This document shows, piece by piece, positions 24,045 through 32,155 of a DNA stretch of 34,191 bases. Under the pieces are notes generated by a model that saw nothing but the letters and a program-made list of their open reading frames with translations, did not search any database and had not been told where the DNA came from. A program made the translations under genes and the position numbers. The first letter of the stretch is position 1. The number at the start of each line of letters is the position of its first letter. The DNA comes from CAYPPG01 sp964412555 (GTDB lineage: Bacteria > Hinthialibacterota > Hinthialibacteria > Hinthialibacterales > Hinthialibacteraceae), in the NCBI GenBank assembly GCA_964412555.1, contig CAYPPG010000077.1, positions 1 through 34,191 of the forward strand, given 5' to 3'.

Positions 24045-24314
24045 ATGACTGATCAAAACGATGCAAAAACCAACCAAACCACTTCAGAGACCATCGAAGA
24101 CAAGGTCCGTTCTCTTCTTGAAAATGAAATTCGCCCTGTCATTCAGCGTGACGGGGGGGATATCGTTTATATGGGAATGGATGGGAATACTGTAAAAGTC
24201 CAACTCCAAGGAGCATGCGTTGGGTGCCCTCATAGCGCTCAAACTTTATATATGGGCGTAGAACGGTATCTGAAACAAATGATTCCTGAAGTAGAAGGAA
24301 TCATCTCCGTCTAA
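24045..24314 (+). CDS. NifU-type Fe-S cluster scaffold protein (C-terminal NifU domain)
   Basis: 89 residues from the ATG at 24045, which follows GGGAGAT; the longer open frame upstream is unlikely because the promoter falls inside it. The NifU C-terminal domain is complete: LLENEIRPVIQRDGGDIVYM, VKVQLQGACVGCPHSAQTL with the cluster-binding Cys58-x-x-Cys61, and a terminal VPEVEGI-like segment (IPEVEGIISV). Such proteins carry and deliver [4Fe-4S] or [2Fe-2S] clusters. It is alone on its strand, with no isc or suf gene next to it. Confidence 0.93.
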   Translation: MTDQNDAKTNQTTSETIEDKVRSLLENEIRPVIQRDGGDIVYMGMDGNTVKVQLQGACVGCPHSAQTLYMGVERYLKQMIPEVEGIISV

Positions 24315-24459
24315 CTCCAATTCAATCATACTATCGATTTTTGCTGACTTGTCACTATTAATAAATAGTAAGGAATAGAGAAGACACCCACGTCTGGTTG
24401 TCCCAGAATCCATAACGTTTACTCTATCCACGAATCAAGACCGAAGAATTGAAATTTTT

Positions 24460-24485
24460 TGTGGTGCGGACCTCTGGTCTGCACA
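24460..24485. repeat. Short dispersed palindrome, copy 1
   Basis: The core GTGCGGACC-TCT-GGTCTGCAC forms a 9-bp stem with one G-T wobble. The 26-bp element matches 33982-34007 at 24 of 26 positions. It lies 75 bp before the MFS transporter start, in the leader. It could be a REP-like element; function unknown. Confidence 0.65.
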
Positions 24486-24559
24486 TCCCCTTCGGATTTA
24501 CCCTTCTTTTCTTCTTATCAACAAGTATTATTCACATCATCCCAACGATCACTCCAATT

Positions 24560-25780
24560 ATGAAAAAGAAAAATACATTATTCATCGTCTTTTTTACTGT
24601 CTTCATGGATCTGCTCGGTTTCGGAATTCTGATTCCGCTCTTGCCTTACGTTGCAGAGCAATACGGAGCCGACGGATTGCTGGTAGGAGTTCTTTTTGCT
24701 TCCTATTCCGGCGCACAATTCTTATTCGCCCCAATGTGGGGACGGCTTTCTGATCGGTTCGGACGAAGACCGATCATCCTGATCAGCCTAACCGGTTCCA
24801 CCATCGGTTACCTGATTTTTGCCTATGCAGGATCGCTGGCATGGCTTTTCGTGTCACGGATTCTGTCAGGAATTTGCGCTGCAAATATTTCGACGGCACA
24901 AGCGATCATCGCCGATCTGCTTCCTCCCCAAGAACGAACCCGTGGGATGGGACTTGTAGGAGCGGCTTTGGGACTCGGGTTCACCTTCGGACCCGCTTTA
25001 GGTGGAGTTTTCGTCGAAGAAACCAATTACAGTTTTCCCTTTTTTATTGCAGCCGCGCTTTCCGGGATTGATTTATTGTGGGCTTTTTTCCTGTTGCCGG
25101 AAACCGTTTCGTATCAAAATCACAGTCAATACGAACAGCGTAAATTTTCATTACAACAATTGAAAGCCGCCTTAAACGTTTCTCTGATTCCCCGGCTATT
25201 ATCAATCTCTCTAATTTATTACATTGCCTTCGCGGCTATGGAAGGAACGTTGGGATTTTTTGTAAAAGAGGAGTTTCTGTTGAGCGCAAAGCATAACAGT
25301 TATCTATTCTTTTTTGTTGGAATCGTCGTGGCGCTTATTCAAGGTGGTGTCGTTGGAAGAATGTCGAAACGATTTGGCGATCTGAATGTGCTCATCATCG
25401 GAGTATTTTTAGTATTTATCGGTTTCCTTGGAATTGCCTTCACGCCCTCTGTTCCGGTCTTGATTTGTGCCATGATTCCTCTAGCTATCGGAGCGGGACT
25501 CTACACTCCCTCCATGACCAGTTTGATTTCTCAACGAAGCGCGCAGGAAGTGCAAGGCGGGATACTTGGCCTGAATCAATCGATGGCCAGTTTGGGAAGA
25601 ATCATCGGCCCAATGACCGGTGGCTTTTTATTCGATATAGGATATCGATTTCCATATTATTTCAGTGCGCTTCTCGTATGTATAGCATTTTCCATTATTG
25701 TGCCTTTATACGTAAAAAAAACACTGCCTTTCCCATCTCAAGCCGCTTCCGAGGCATCTATTCCCTCACAAGACTCATAA
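24560..25780 (+). CDS. Major facilitator superfamily transporter (multidrug-type)
   Basis: 406 residues with twelve predicted membrane helices. The start MKKKNTLFIVFFTVFMDLLG at 24560 is chosen because upstream codons of the open frame read through the repeat at 24460-24485. Motif A is present between helices 2 and 3 (GRLSDRFGRRPIILI), and a second copy-like loop lies at GRMSKRFGDLN. PPQERTRGMGLVGAALGLGF is typical of the TCR/tetracycline-like drug:H+ antiporter branch (motif C-like segment with GPALGG). The substrate cannot be told. The RBS is weak. It ends 93 bp before lexA. Confidence 0.9.
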   Translation: MKKKNTLFIVFFTVFMDLLGFGILIPLLPYVAEQYGADGLLVGVLFASYSGAQFLFAPMWGRLSDRFGRRPIILISLTGSTIGYLIFAYAGSLAWLFVSRILSGICAANISTAQAIIADLLPPQERTRGMGLVGAALGLGFTFGPALGGVFVEETNYSFPFFIAAALSGIDLLWAFFLLPETVSYQNHSQYEQRKFSLQQLKAALNVSLIPRLLSISLIYYIAFAAMEGTLGFFVKEEFLLSAKHNSYLFFFVGIVVALIQGGVVGRMSKRFGDLNVLIIGVFLVFIGFLGIAFTPSVPVLICAMIPLAIGAGLYTPSMTSLISQRSAQEVQGGILGLNQSMASLGRIIGPMTGGFLFDIGYRFPYYFSALLVCIAFSIIVPLYVKKTLPFPSQAASEASIPSQDS

Positions 25781-25803
25781 TTGTAAATAATTATCACAAT
25801 CCC

Positions 25804-25832
25804 TTGCCTTTTGAACAAATGAACACTAAAAT
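25804..25832 (+). promoter_or_regulatory. Promoter of lexA
   Basis: TTGCCT (25804-25809), 17-bp spacer, TAAAAT (25827-25832). The SOS box begins 3 bp after the -10 element, covering the expected transcription start. Confidence 0.55.
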
Positions 25833-25835
25833 ACT

Positions 25836-25847
25836 GAACAGTTGTTC
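25836..25847. promoter_or_regulatory. LexA operator (SOS box), Bacillus-type
   Basis: GAACAGTTGTTC fits GAACN4GTTC, the Gram-positive-type LexA operator, and is a dyad within TGAACA-GT-TGTTCA (25835-25848). It sits just downstream of the lexA -10 box and 26 bp before the ATG, so LexA would repress itself. No CTGT-N8-ACAG box of the enterobacterial type is present. Confidence 0.8.
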
Positions 25848-25873
25848 ATATTCTCTGCATTGGAGAAACAATT

Positions 25874-26527
25874 ATGGTAAATTTAACCCAAACACAACAG
25901 GATATTTTGGAGTACATCAACCGTTCGGTACAGGATCGTGGATTTCCTCCAACCCTTCGGGAAATCTGCAGCAAATTTCAATTTTCATCGACGAACGGCG
26001 CGCGCTATCACGTCTTGCGCTTACAAAAATTGGGATTTCTGGAAGTGCTCCCCAAAACATCCCGCGGAGTTAAACCGATATCTAAATCCTCTCCAAAAAA
26101 TTCTTCCCGCTTTAATTATCTGTTGCCGATATTGGGACGCGTTCCCGCCGGACCGCTTGATCTTGCGGCTCAGGATATCTACGAAGACGAAGTCAGCGTT
26201 GATCCACAATTTTTCGGAAGCCGAGAACCGGAACCGGAATTGTTCGGATTGAAAGTAAAGGGAGACAGCATGATCAACGAAGGGATCTACGACGGGGATG
26301 TGGTGGTCGTTCGGCCTCAACAAACCGCCAGCGATGGTTCCATCGTCGTCGCCAGGGTGGAAGAAGAAGCGACAGTCAAACGCTTTCGGCGCACACCGAA
26401 CGAAATCCTCTTGGAAGCGGCAAATCCGGCGTATAAACCGATTCGTGTCCAGGATTTAGGTGGAGATGAAAACGGGCAAAGTGTAGGGATTCTCGGTATC
26501 GTTGTCGGTTTGATCCGTGCGATGTAA
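25874..26527 (+). CDS. lexA: LexA repressor
   Basis: 217 residues. The N-terminal winged helix-turn-helix (VNLTQTQQDILEYINRSVQD; PPTLREICSKFQFSSTNGAR) recognises SOS boxes. The C-terminal S24 peptidase part has the self-cleavage bond Ala92-Gly93 in GRVPAGPL, catalytic Ser132 in GDSM and Lys169 in EEATVKRF. RecA filaments trigger cleavage and de-repress DNA-damage genes. GGAGAA lies 6 nt before the ATG. A matching operator is in its promoter. Confidence 0.96.
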   Translation: MVNLTQTQQDILEYINRSVQDRGFPPTLREICSKFQFSSTNGARYHVLRLQKLGFLEVLPKTSRGVKPISKSSPKNSSRFNYLLPILGRVPAGPLDLAAQDIYEDEVSVDPQFFGSREPEPELFGLKVKGDSMINEGIYDGDVVVVRPQQTASDGSIVVARVEEEATVKRFRRTPNEILLEAANPAYKPIRVQDLGGDENGQSVGILGIVVGLIRAM

Positions 26528-26870
26528 GCTGAAAGTCCCCCAAATGATGAAGGGTGACAAATCGCCACCCTTAGCATCAGAGACTGTCAATTTGTAACCG
26601 GGATTGTGGTTTACCTACGTATCTCACCTCCTTCCTTATGACAATGACGTTTTTTGATCGAATCTTGTCATTTGATTTTGTTTACCTTTTACAAAATGGG
26701 AATAGAACTCTTGATTCACTTATTTGTTAATGCTCTAAAGTAATACGGAAAGGATCATTCAATAATTTCATCTCATTTTTGAAAAGAAGCCGTGGGGGAA
26801 AAGTGAGGAATGTGCCAAAAGCGAAAAGCATCCACCTGATAAATATCTTTTCATCATAAAAGTATTATGG
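26528..26870. other. 343-bp AT-rich gap without a gene
   Basis: No convincing ORF or RNA gene is seen. It holds a hairpin right after lexA (AAGGGTG 26550-26556 / CACCCTT 26566-26572, no T-tract, perhaps a weak terminator), a possible relative of the 9561/9618 repeats at 26536-26559, and an inverted repeat ATTTTGT / ACAAAAT (26675-26697). Confidence 0.5.
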
Positions 26871-27341
26871 TCACCTTTTCTGACTCCCCTTCATGGTCAT
26901 GATTTTTCCCCCTTCAAATAAATGAATCGTACCGTCTCCCATAGTATGCACCTGGGGGGTCAAACCTCTAAACCACAACATGAAGGATGTAGGATGCCGA
27001 TTCTCCTTATCCGCAATAACGACCGAATCGGAATCCCCAAAATTCTCGAGAAAAAGATCATAACCTCGATTCGTAGCCGGACATTTCCAGACCATCGTAG
27101 CGGGGAATCCGTTAATCTTAAAATCATCCAAAATTTCAGGCAAATGACCGTTTTCTTCACGATACGCTTCAATGGATTGAAACAAATTTTTTTGATTTTC
27201 CGCGCAGGTTTCGATGCTCGTCCACACCTTATTATCGATGTTGAGAGTCGTTTTGGATACCCAGAATCGTAGCCCGCCAACAAGGACTACAAGGCTCAAG
27301 AGAGTTATCGAGGCAATAACAAATAGTTTATGATAATGCAT
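26871..27341 (-). CDS. Single-TM protein of unknown function, pseudopilin-domain-like
   Basis: 156 residues starting MHYHKLFVIASITLLSLVVL with one N-terminal membrane helix (about 6-28); AGGAG lies 8 nt before the ATG. The outer part has NLFQSIEAYREENGHLPEIL, WKCPATNRGYDLFLENFG and SDSVVIADKENRHP. This resembles the soluble domain of planctomycete-type pseudopilins, where a helix ending in NGxLP is followed by a C-P-x-x-x-x-x-Y strand, but the FTLIE prepilin signature is missing. I would call it a membrane-anchored relative of that domain, with low certainty. Confidence 0.65.
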   Translation of the reverse strand: MHYHKLFVIASITLLSLVVLVGGLRFWVSKTTLNIDNKVWTSIETCAENQKNLFQSIEAYREENGHLPEILDDFKINGFPATMVWKCPATNRGYDLFLENFGDSDSVVIADKENRHPTSFMLWFRGLTPQVHTMGDGTIHLFEGGKIMTMKGSQKR

Positions 27342-27481
27342 TTACAACTCCTAGTTTTTCCACCATCGCCCAAAAAGCTTTTCTGATTTGTAAGTATCTT
27401 CATGTGTATATTGATGTTACGATAAAAAAAGATAGCTATTTCAATAGAAGATCATATCCCCATAGGGAAAGAGATCAGCGG

Positions 27482-28192
27482 ATGAAACAATCCTGTACGA
27501 GAATCACTTTTATAGCAGCCCTTTTCATTATAGGATGCTCTTCCACACCGGACCTCCAGAGAATGACGCTGAATTGTAGGGCTGTCGAAGGATCATTTTA
27601 TGGTTTTTACTCCTTCACAAAAGGTGAACTACCATTCCCCCCCGATCCTGAGGAGGTAGACATTCTTTATTACTATGATAATGACGATTGCTCTCAGGGA
27701 GCGCTGATCGGCCAAGATGACCGACTCGGCTATCTTTTCCCAATCGGCCCTAAACCATGGAGCGAGTTGATCCACCTCAAACCCCTTTGGAAAAACCAGA
27801 AATCGATAGCGGCCATTGAACCCTTAACCAAGGACAAAGAGGGATTCGCATTTTGGGTGAAAGAAAGCAGCGGAAAGACTGTTTTGGTAAAAATCAAGAG
27901 CGTACAAACAGCTACTTATGCAGAACTTGTATCCGGGAACACCGCAAGCGTAAAAGTGGAGTTTTATTGGCCATATACCAGACATTCAAAGAGGCAACCA
28001 TGCGAGATTCAATCATTTATCAAGAAATATTGGAAGAAGGAATCCAAAAAGGACTCCAAGAAGGACTGCAAGAAGGACTGCAAGAAGGACTGCAAGAAGG
28101 ACTGCAAGAAGGACTGCAAGAAGGACTTCAAGAAGGACGGCAAGAGGGACGGCAAGAGGGACGGCAAGCGGGATTGCATGAAGGGCAGTTAA
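27482..28192 (+). CDS. Lipoprotein of unknown function with repeat-derived C-terminus
   Basis: 236 residues from MKQSCTRITFIAALFIIGCS with a lipobox (FIIGC, Cys19). The globular part (about 30-175, for example LNCRAVEGSFYGFYSFTKGE and GALIGQDDRLGYLFPIGPKP) is not a family I recognise. After about residue 175 the frame enters the 12-bp tandem repeat that encodes GLQE in another frame and becomes a run of KKDC units, which is unlikely to be native. The original stop was probably lost when the QEG gene became joined to its 3' end. An SD is not clear. Confidence 0.6.
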   Translation: MKQSCTRITFIAALFIIGCSSTPDLQRMTLNCRAVEGSFYGFYSFTKGELPFPPDPEEVDILYYYDNDDCSQGALIGQDDRLGYLFPIGPKPWSELIHLKPLWKNQKSIAAIEPLTKDKEGFAFWVKESSGKTVLVKIKSVQTATYAELVSGNTASVKVEFYWPYTRHSKRQPCEIQSFIKKYWKKESKKDSKKDCKKDCKKDCKKDCKKDCKKDFKKDGKRDGKRDGKRDCMKGS

Positions 28193-28368
28193 CGCTTCTT
28201 TCCCGGTTTCTTCATCGTAAATTTGGATTTAGTGATCCTGTGGTTCATGAGCGACTTCAGAATTTATCAAACGACCAACTGGAAGAACTCGCCGATGTTC
28301 TATTTGAAATGAAAGATATTGATGAATTCAATATGTGGTTACAAAGTTATCAGAATAATTCTACGTAA
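28000..28368 (+). CDS. QEG-repeat protein with DUF4351-like C-terminus
   Basis: 122 residues. The ATG at 28000 follows GAGG at 5 nt. The protein reads MRDSIIYQEILEEGIQKG, about eleven GLQE/GRQE units, then a DUF4351-like helical end: LLSRFLHRKFGFSDPVVHER and LSNDQLEELADVLFEMKD. In longer relatives (Rpn/PD-(D/E)XK-type proteins) this tail follows a nuclease domain; here the nuclease is absent, so this is a tail-only gene or fragment. It overlaps the upstream lipoprotein frame by 193 nt. Confidence 0.7.
   Translation: MRDSIIYQEILEEGIQKGLQEGLQEGLQEGLQEGLQEGLQEGLQEGRQEGRQEGRQAGLHEGQLTLLSRFLHRKFGFSDPVVHERLQNLSNDQLEELADVLFEMKDIDEFNMWLQSYQNNST
28051..28182. repeat. 12-bp tandem repeat (GGACTGCAAGAA)
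   Basis: Eleven units; the middle ones are identical, the last ones drift to GGACGGCAAGAG and GGATTGCATGAA. They encode GLQE in the 28000 frame and KKDC in the lipoprotein frame. Because 12 is a multiple of 3, length changes keep both frames. Confidence 0.9.
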
Positions 28369-28625
28369 AATGGAATCATTCCTGAATAATTGAATTATGA
28401 ATGTAGGAGAAGAGTATCCTTAGAGTACAAAATCATTTTTTATTTACCTAGTCCTATCCGGTTGAATGACACATTTCGTCAAAAACGAACGAACAAGTGG
28501 ATAGTACTTCATTGAATGAACTCTGCAACTTTGATGGGATCATCGATACTGTTTTGGCAGTATGGTTTGTTGTCTGCAGGGGGGAAAAATTTATGTTTTT
28601 TATAAGGCTGATCCTTCAACCTTTT

Positions 28626-28991
28626 TCACAACCCTCGCCGCTGTAAATCCTTCTCATTCAATCCCAAATGATGTCCGATCTCATGCAGAAGCGTACGCTG
28701 CACTTCATCTTTCATGCGCTGGTAAGAATGAGCGTAGCGTTCGATGTTTCTCTTGAAAAGAATGATGGCAGGCGGGTAAACGGTCGGTGAAAAAAAAGTT
28801 TGATTGGGAAAAGGAACACCTTCGTAGAGTCCCAATATGCTGTGACGGTTGTGTCCACGCAAGCGGCTGAGCTGCTCGCGGGTGGGATAATCCTGAATGG
28901 TGATGGTTACTTGTTCGAGCGTCTCGCTGACGTCTTTGGGTAGTTCATCCAGGATTTCTTCGATGAGTTCCAATATTTCTTTATCTGTCAT
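28626..28991 (-). CDS. Small zincin-type metallopeptidase family protein
   Basis: 121 residues. The C-terminal motif HEIGHHLGLNE (His103, Glu104, His107, Glu113) is the HEXXHXXGXXE zinc site of the minimal zincin family (formerly DUF1025). The N-terminal acidic helix and VTITIQDYPTREQL, then PPAIILFKRNIERYA, fit the family. The substrate is unknown. It is 20 bp after the RND permease stop and on the same strand, so likely last in the efflux operon; its SD is weak. Confidence 0.9.
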   Translation of the reverse strand: MTDKEILELIEEILDELPKDVSETLEQVTITIQDYPTREQLSRLRGHNRHSILGLYEGVPFPNQTFFSPTVYPPAIILFKRNIERYAHSYQRMKDEVQRTLLHEIGHHLGLNEKDLQRRGL

Positions 28992-29011
28992 ACTTATACA
29001 TAGTGTGGATT

Positions 29012-32000
29012 TTACCCTTTGGCGATTTCATTTTCCAGCACGGGTTGTTTGGTAAACCAGCCGCGGATTTTGGCGGCTGTTGCGAGAACTGTATCTCCCG
29101 CGGAAACCATGGATGGCACAACGATCAATGTGAGGATAGTCGCTACGGCTAAACCGAAAATAACCGCGACAGCCATCGGCCCCCACCATTGCGAGGATTC
29201 AGCGCCGATCTGCCATTCGGTATTGCGAAAATCATAACTGATCCCGACCGCCATCGGAACCAAGCCAAGAATCGTCGTGATCGCCGTAAGCATTACCGGC
29301 CGGAAACGAACCATGCCGGCTTCGATGAGTGAATCCCGGTTGCTCAATCCACGGTCACGAAGTTGCCCGACATAATCGAGCAGCACGATCGCATTGTTGA
29401 CAACGACTCCCGCTAAGCTGATAACACCAATCCCAGTCATGATGATCCCGAAAGGAGTGTGAGTCATCAGCAAACCCAGGAAGACCCCAATCGTCGAAAG
29501 AATCACCGACGTCATAACGATAAACGGTTTATATAACGAATTGAATTCGGTAACCAGAATCAATGCGATCAGCATCAAAGCTGCTATGAAGGCCTCGGAA
29601 AGAAATTCTTCCGCTTCCTCACGGTCTTCGCTTTCGCCTCGGTAATTGATTGTATACCCACGCGGCAACTGCAAAGTCCCAAGCGTTTTTCGGACATCGG
29701 CGAGAACATCGGTGGCCAGACGTTCTTCGACCTCGCCTTCAATGGTAATGACTCGTTTCTGATCGGAACGCACGATCGTTCCAAGCCCGGCGGAAACTTG
29801 TACATCAGCAACGGAACTAATGGGTACATAACGGCCCAGTGGATCGGAAATCATCAGATTTTGGAGCGAATCCAGGTCTTTCCGCCGGCTAAGCGGCAAT
29901 TGAACGACGATGTCGTAGTCGTCGTTCCCTTCCCGATAGACCCCTGCTTCGATCCCTTTAATAGCCGCCTTGACATTGGTGGCAACAACCTGTGTATCCA
30001 GACCCAGAAGAGCGGCTCGCTCCTTATCCACTTTGACGACAATTTCCGGACGCGCGATGACATAATCGTCTTTCAAATCGACCAGTCCCGGAATCCCCCG
30101 AATGCGTTCTTTGACTTCCCGCATAATATCTTCCAAAACATCATACGACTCACCGGAAATTTCGACATTGACGGGTGCGCCGGTAGGCGGTCCGCCTTCC
30201 TCTTTATTGACTTCAAGTTCGGCTTCGTGGATCGCATCCACACTTTCGCGCAGATCTTGTACAATCTGGCTGGAGGGAATCGTCCGATCTTCGATATCGA
30301 CAAATTCCAACATGAGCCTGGCAATATCGGTCGAAGTACTGCCAACCGTACCGAAGCTATCCATCCCCGATCCCATCGTCCCCACGTTGGTAATAATGCT
30401 TTTGATATCTGCATACTCACTGATGGGTTGCTCGATCCGTTTGGTCAGGGCATCGGTTTCATCGAGATTGGATCCTTTTGGCATCTTCACGTTGACATAA
30501 GCTCGCTGCGGTTCGATTTCGGGAAAAAACTCGACTCCGCTGCCAAAGCGGCCATAAGCATACAAGACGAGGATCATCAATGCGATAGAGCAGCTTAGTG
30601 TATAGAAGGGATAACGTACCGCCCCTCCCAGAAGGGTAGTATACAATCTAACCAAGACATTTGGACGTTTTCGTGGAGAAGCTCCTTTGGATTTAATAAA
30701 AAGACTGCACAACGTCGGATTGATGATTAACGCGACAAAGAGCGAAGACAGAAGCGCCACAATAACGGTTTTGGGCAGATAAGCCATAAACTCCCCGGTG
30801 ACCCCCGGCCAGAAAACCAACGGGGAAAACGCAGCAACGGTCGTCGCAGTACTAGCAATAACCGGCCACATGACTTCATGGGTGCCAATGACCGAGGCCT
30901 TGAAACGGTCTTTTCCCTCCTGCCGGTGGCGGAATATATTTTCCACGATAACAATCGCGTTATCGACTAGCATTCCCACCGCCAACACCAGCGAAAAGAG
31001 AACCACCATATTCAAGGTAAGCCCCATCATCCTCAGAACGGAAAAAGTAATCAACATCGACATGGGAATGGCGGCTGCAACCAGTAATGCATTCCGAATT
31101 CCCATCGAAAAGAAAACAACCATTAAGACCAGGATCAATCCTGAAAGAATACTGTTTTCAAGATCACCGACCATTTTGTGAATATCTTTTGACAAGTCAG
31201 TATCCACAGATATAACGGTAGCGGCTGGGACATCTTGCTCATATCGCTGAATTAGTTCTTTGACTTGATCAGCGATAACGATGATGTTTTCCCCGCTTCG
31301 TTTCACGACACTGACCGTCACCGCTTCCTGGCCGTTGTAACAGGCTTTGGTTTGAGGTTCTTCATATCCATCTTCCAATTGAGCGACATCGGTCACGTAA
31401 ACGGGAACCCCGTTGTTGGAATACACGACAAGTTTGCGCGCTTCGGCGGGATCTTGGAATTCTCCGGGGATCTTAACCAGATAATTCCCTTGCCCGATAT
31501 CCAAATCTCCCCCCGGTGTGTTGAGATTGTTGGAGCGAACCGCTTGCATGATTTGGGTTACGGATATCCCATAAGCCGCCAGCCGCTCAGGATCGTAAAC
31601 CACACGAATTTCCCGCTCGAGTCCCCCCGTGACTTCGGCTTCGAGCACACCATTGATCGTTTCGACATCATCGGCAAAATCGTCGGCAATTTCTTTGAGC
31701 CGCACCAGGCCTACCGGTCCGGAAAAAACAACGTTCATAATCGGAAATTCGGCAAAGTTGATTTCCTCGACTATCGGATCGTCTTCCAGGTCCGTAGGCA
31801 AATCCTTCTTGGCTTCGTCTACTTTATCTTTCGCTTTTTGTAGAGCGGTATCGATATCGACTCCGGATTCATATTCGATCACGATGGTGGAAACGCCCTC
31901 AGACGAGTAGGATCGTATCTCCTTCACATTGCTGAGAGAAACCAGTTTTTTTTCCAGTTGGATCGTGATCTGGCTTTCGATATCCGAGGGAGCGACTCCT

Positions 32001-32155
32001 TCATAGATCGTTGTCACGATAATGTTTGGGATCGTGATATCGGGAAATGATTCTCTCGGAAGTATATTGTATGCATAGATTCCCGATAAAATGATAATAA
32101 CAATCAATACCATAATCGTAGTGCTATGGCGGATGGAAAATTCCGAGGGGGTCAT
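29012..32155 (-). CDS. RND-family efflux permease
   Basis: 1047 residues from the ATG at 32153-32155 (MTPSEFSIRHSTTIMVLIVI), chosen because AGGAG lies 5 nt before it. Topology is two repeats of one plus five TM helices with large periplasmic domains. TM4 carries GMLVDNAIVIVENIFRHRQE, where one Asp of the proton-relay pair seen in AcrB (DD) is Asn; the second half has GVVVNNAIVLLDYVGQ. N-terminal porter motifs include LPRESFPDITIPNIIV. It is a proton-driven exporter of unknown substrate, resembling the SwrC/YerP-like HAE branch. The start overlaps the fusion protein stop (ATGA). Confidence 0.95.
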   Translation of the reverse strand: MTPSEFSIRHSTTIMVLIVIIILSGIYAYNILPRESFPDITIPNIIVTTIYEGVAPSDIESQITIQLEKKLVSLSNVKEIRSYSSEGVSTIVIEYESGVDIDTALQKAKDKVDEAKKDLPTDLEDDPIVEEINFAEFPIMNVVFSGPVGLVRLKEIADDFADDVETINGVLEAEVTGGLEREIRVVYDPERLAAYGISVTQIMQAVRSNNLNTPGGDLDIGQGNYLVKIPGEFQDPAEARKLVVYSNNGVPVYVTDVAQLEDGYEEPQTKACYNGQEAVTVSVVKRSGENIIVIADQVKELIQRYEQDVPAATVISVDTDLSKDIHKMVGDLENSILSGLILVLMVVFFSMGIRNALLVAAAIPMSMLITFSVLRMMGLTLNMVVLFSLVLAVGMLVDNAIVIVENIFRHRQEGKDRFKASVIGTHEVMWPVIASTATTVAAFSPLVFWPGVTGEFMAYLPKTVIVALLSSLFVALIINPTLCSLFIKSKGASPRKRPNVLVRLYTTLLGGAVRYPFYTLSCSIALMILVLYAYGRFGSGVEFFPEIEPQRAYVNVKMPKGSNLDETDALTKRIEQPISEYADIKSIITNVGTMGSGMDSFGTVGSTSTDIARLMLEFVDIEDRTIPSSQIVQDLRESVDAIHEAELEVNKEEGGPPTGAPVNVEISGESYDVLEDIMREVKERIRGIPGLVDLKDDYVIARPEIVVKVDKERAALLGLDTQVVATNVKAAIKGIEAGVYREGNDDYDIVVQLPLSRRKDLDSLQNLMISDPLGRYVPISSVADVQVSAGLGTIVRSDQKRVITIEGEVEERLATDVLADVRKTLGTLQLPRGYTINYRGESEDREEAEEFLSEAFIAALMLIALILVTEFNSLYKPFIVMTSVILSTIGVFLGLLMTHTPFGIIMTGIGVISLAGVVVNNAIVLLDYVGQLRDRGLSNRDSLIEAGMVRFRPVMLTAITTILGLVPMAVGISYDFRNTEWQIGAESSQWWGPMAVAVIFGLAVATILTLIVVPSMVSAGDTVLATAAKIRGWFTKQPVLENEIAKG

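Noticed and set aside
24449..24559. Longer N-terminus of the MFS transporter
   Set aside because: The extra 37 codons read through the dispersed palindrome at 24460-24485 and add a hydrophobic stretch before the normal MFS start; treated as leader.
28051..28182. CRISPR-like regular repeat
   Set aside because: The units are contiguous 12-mers with no spacers and encode a GLQE peptide repeat; this is a coding tandem repeat.
28605..28625. Terminator-like GGCTGA-TCCT-TCAACC-TTTTTC on the plus strand
   Set aside because: The 6-bp stem includes a G-T wobble, overlaps the zincin 3' flank and is 240 bp from the nearest plus-strand gene; too weak to list.
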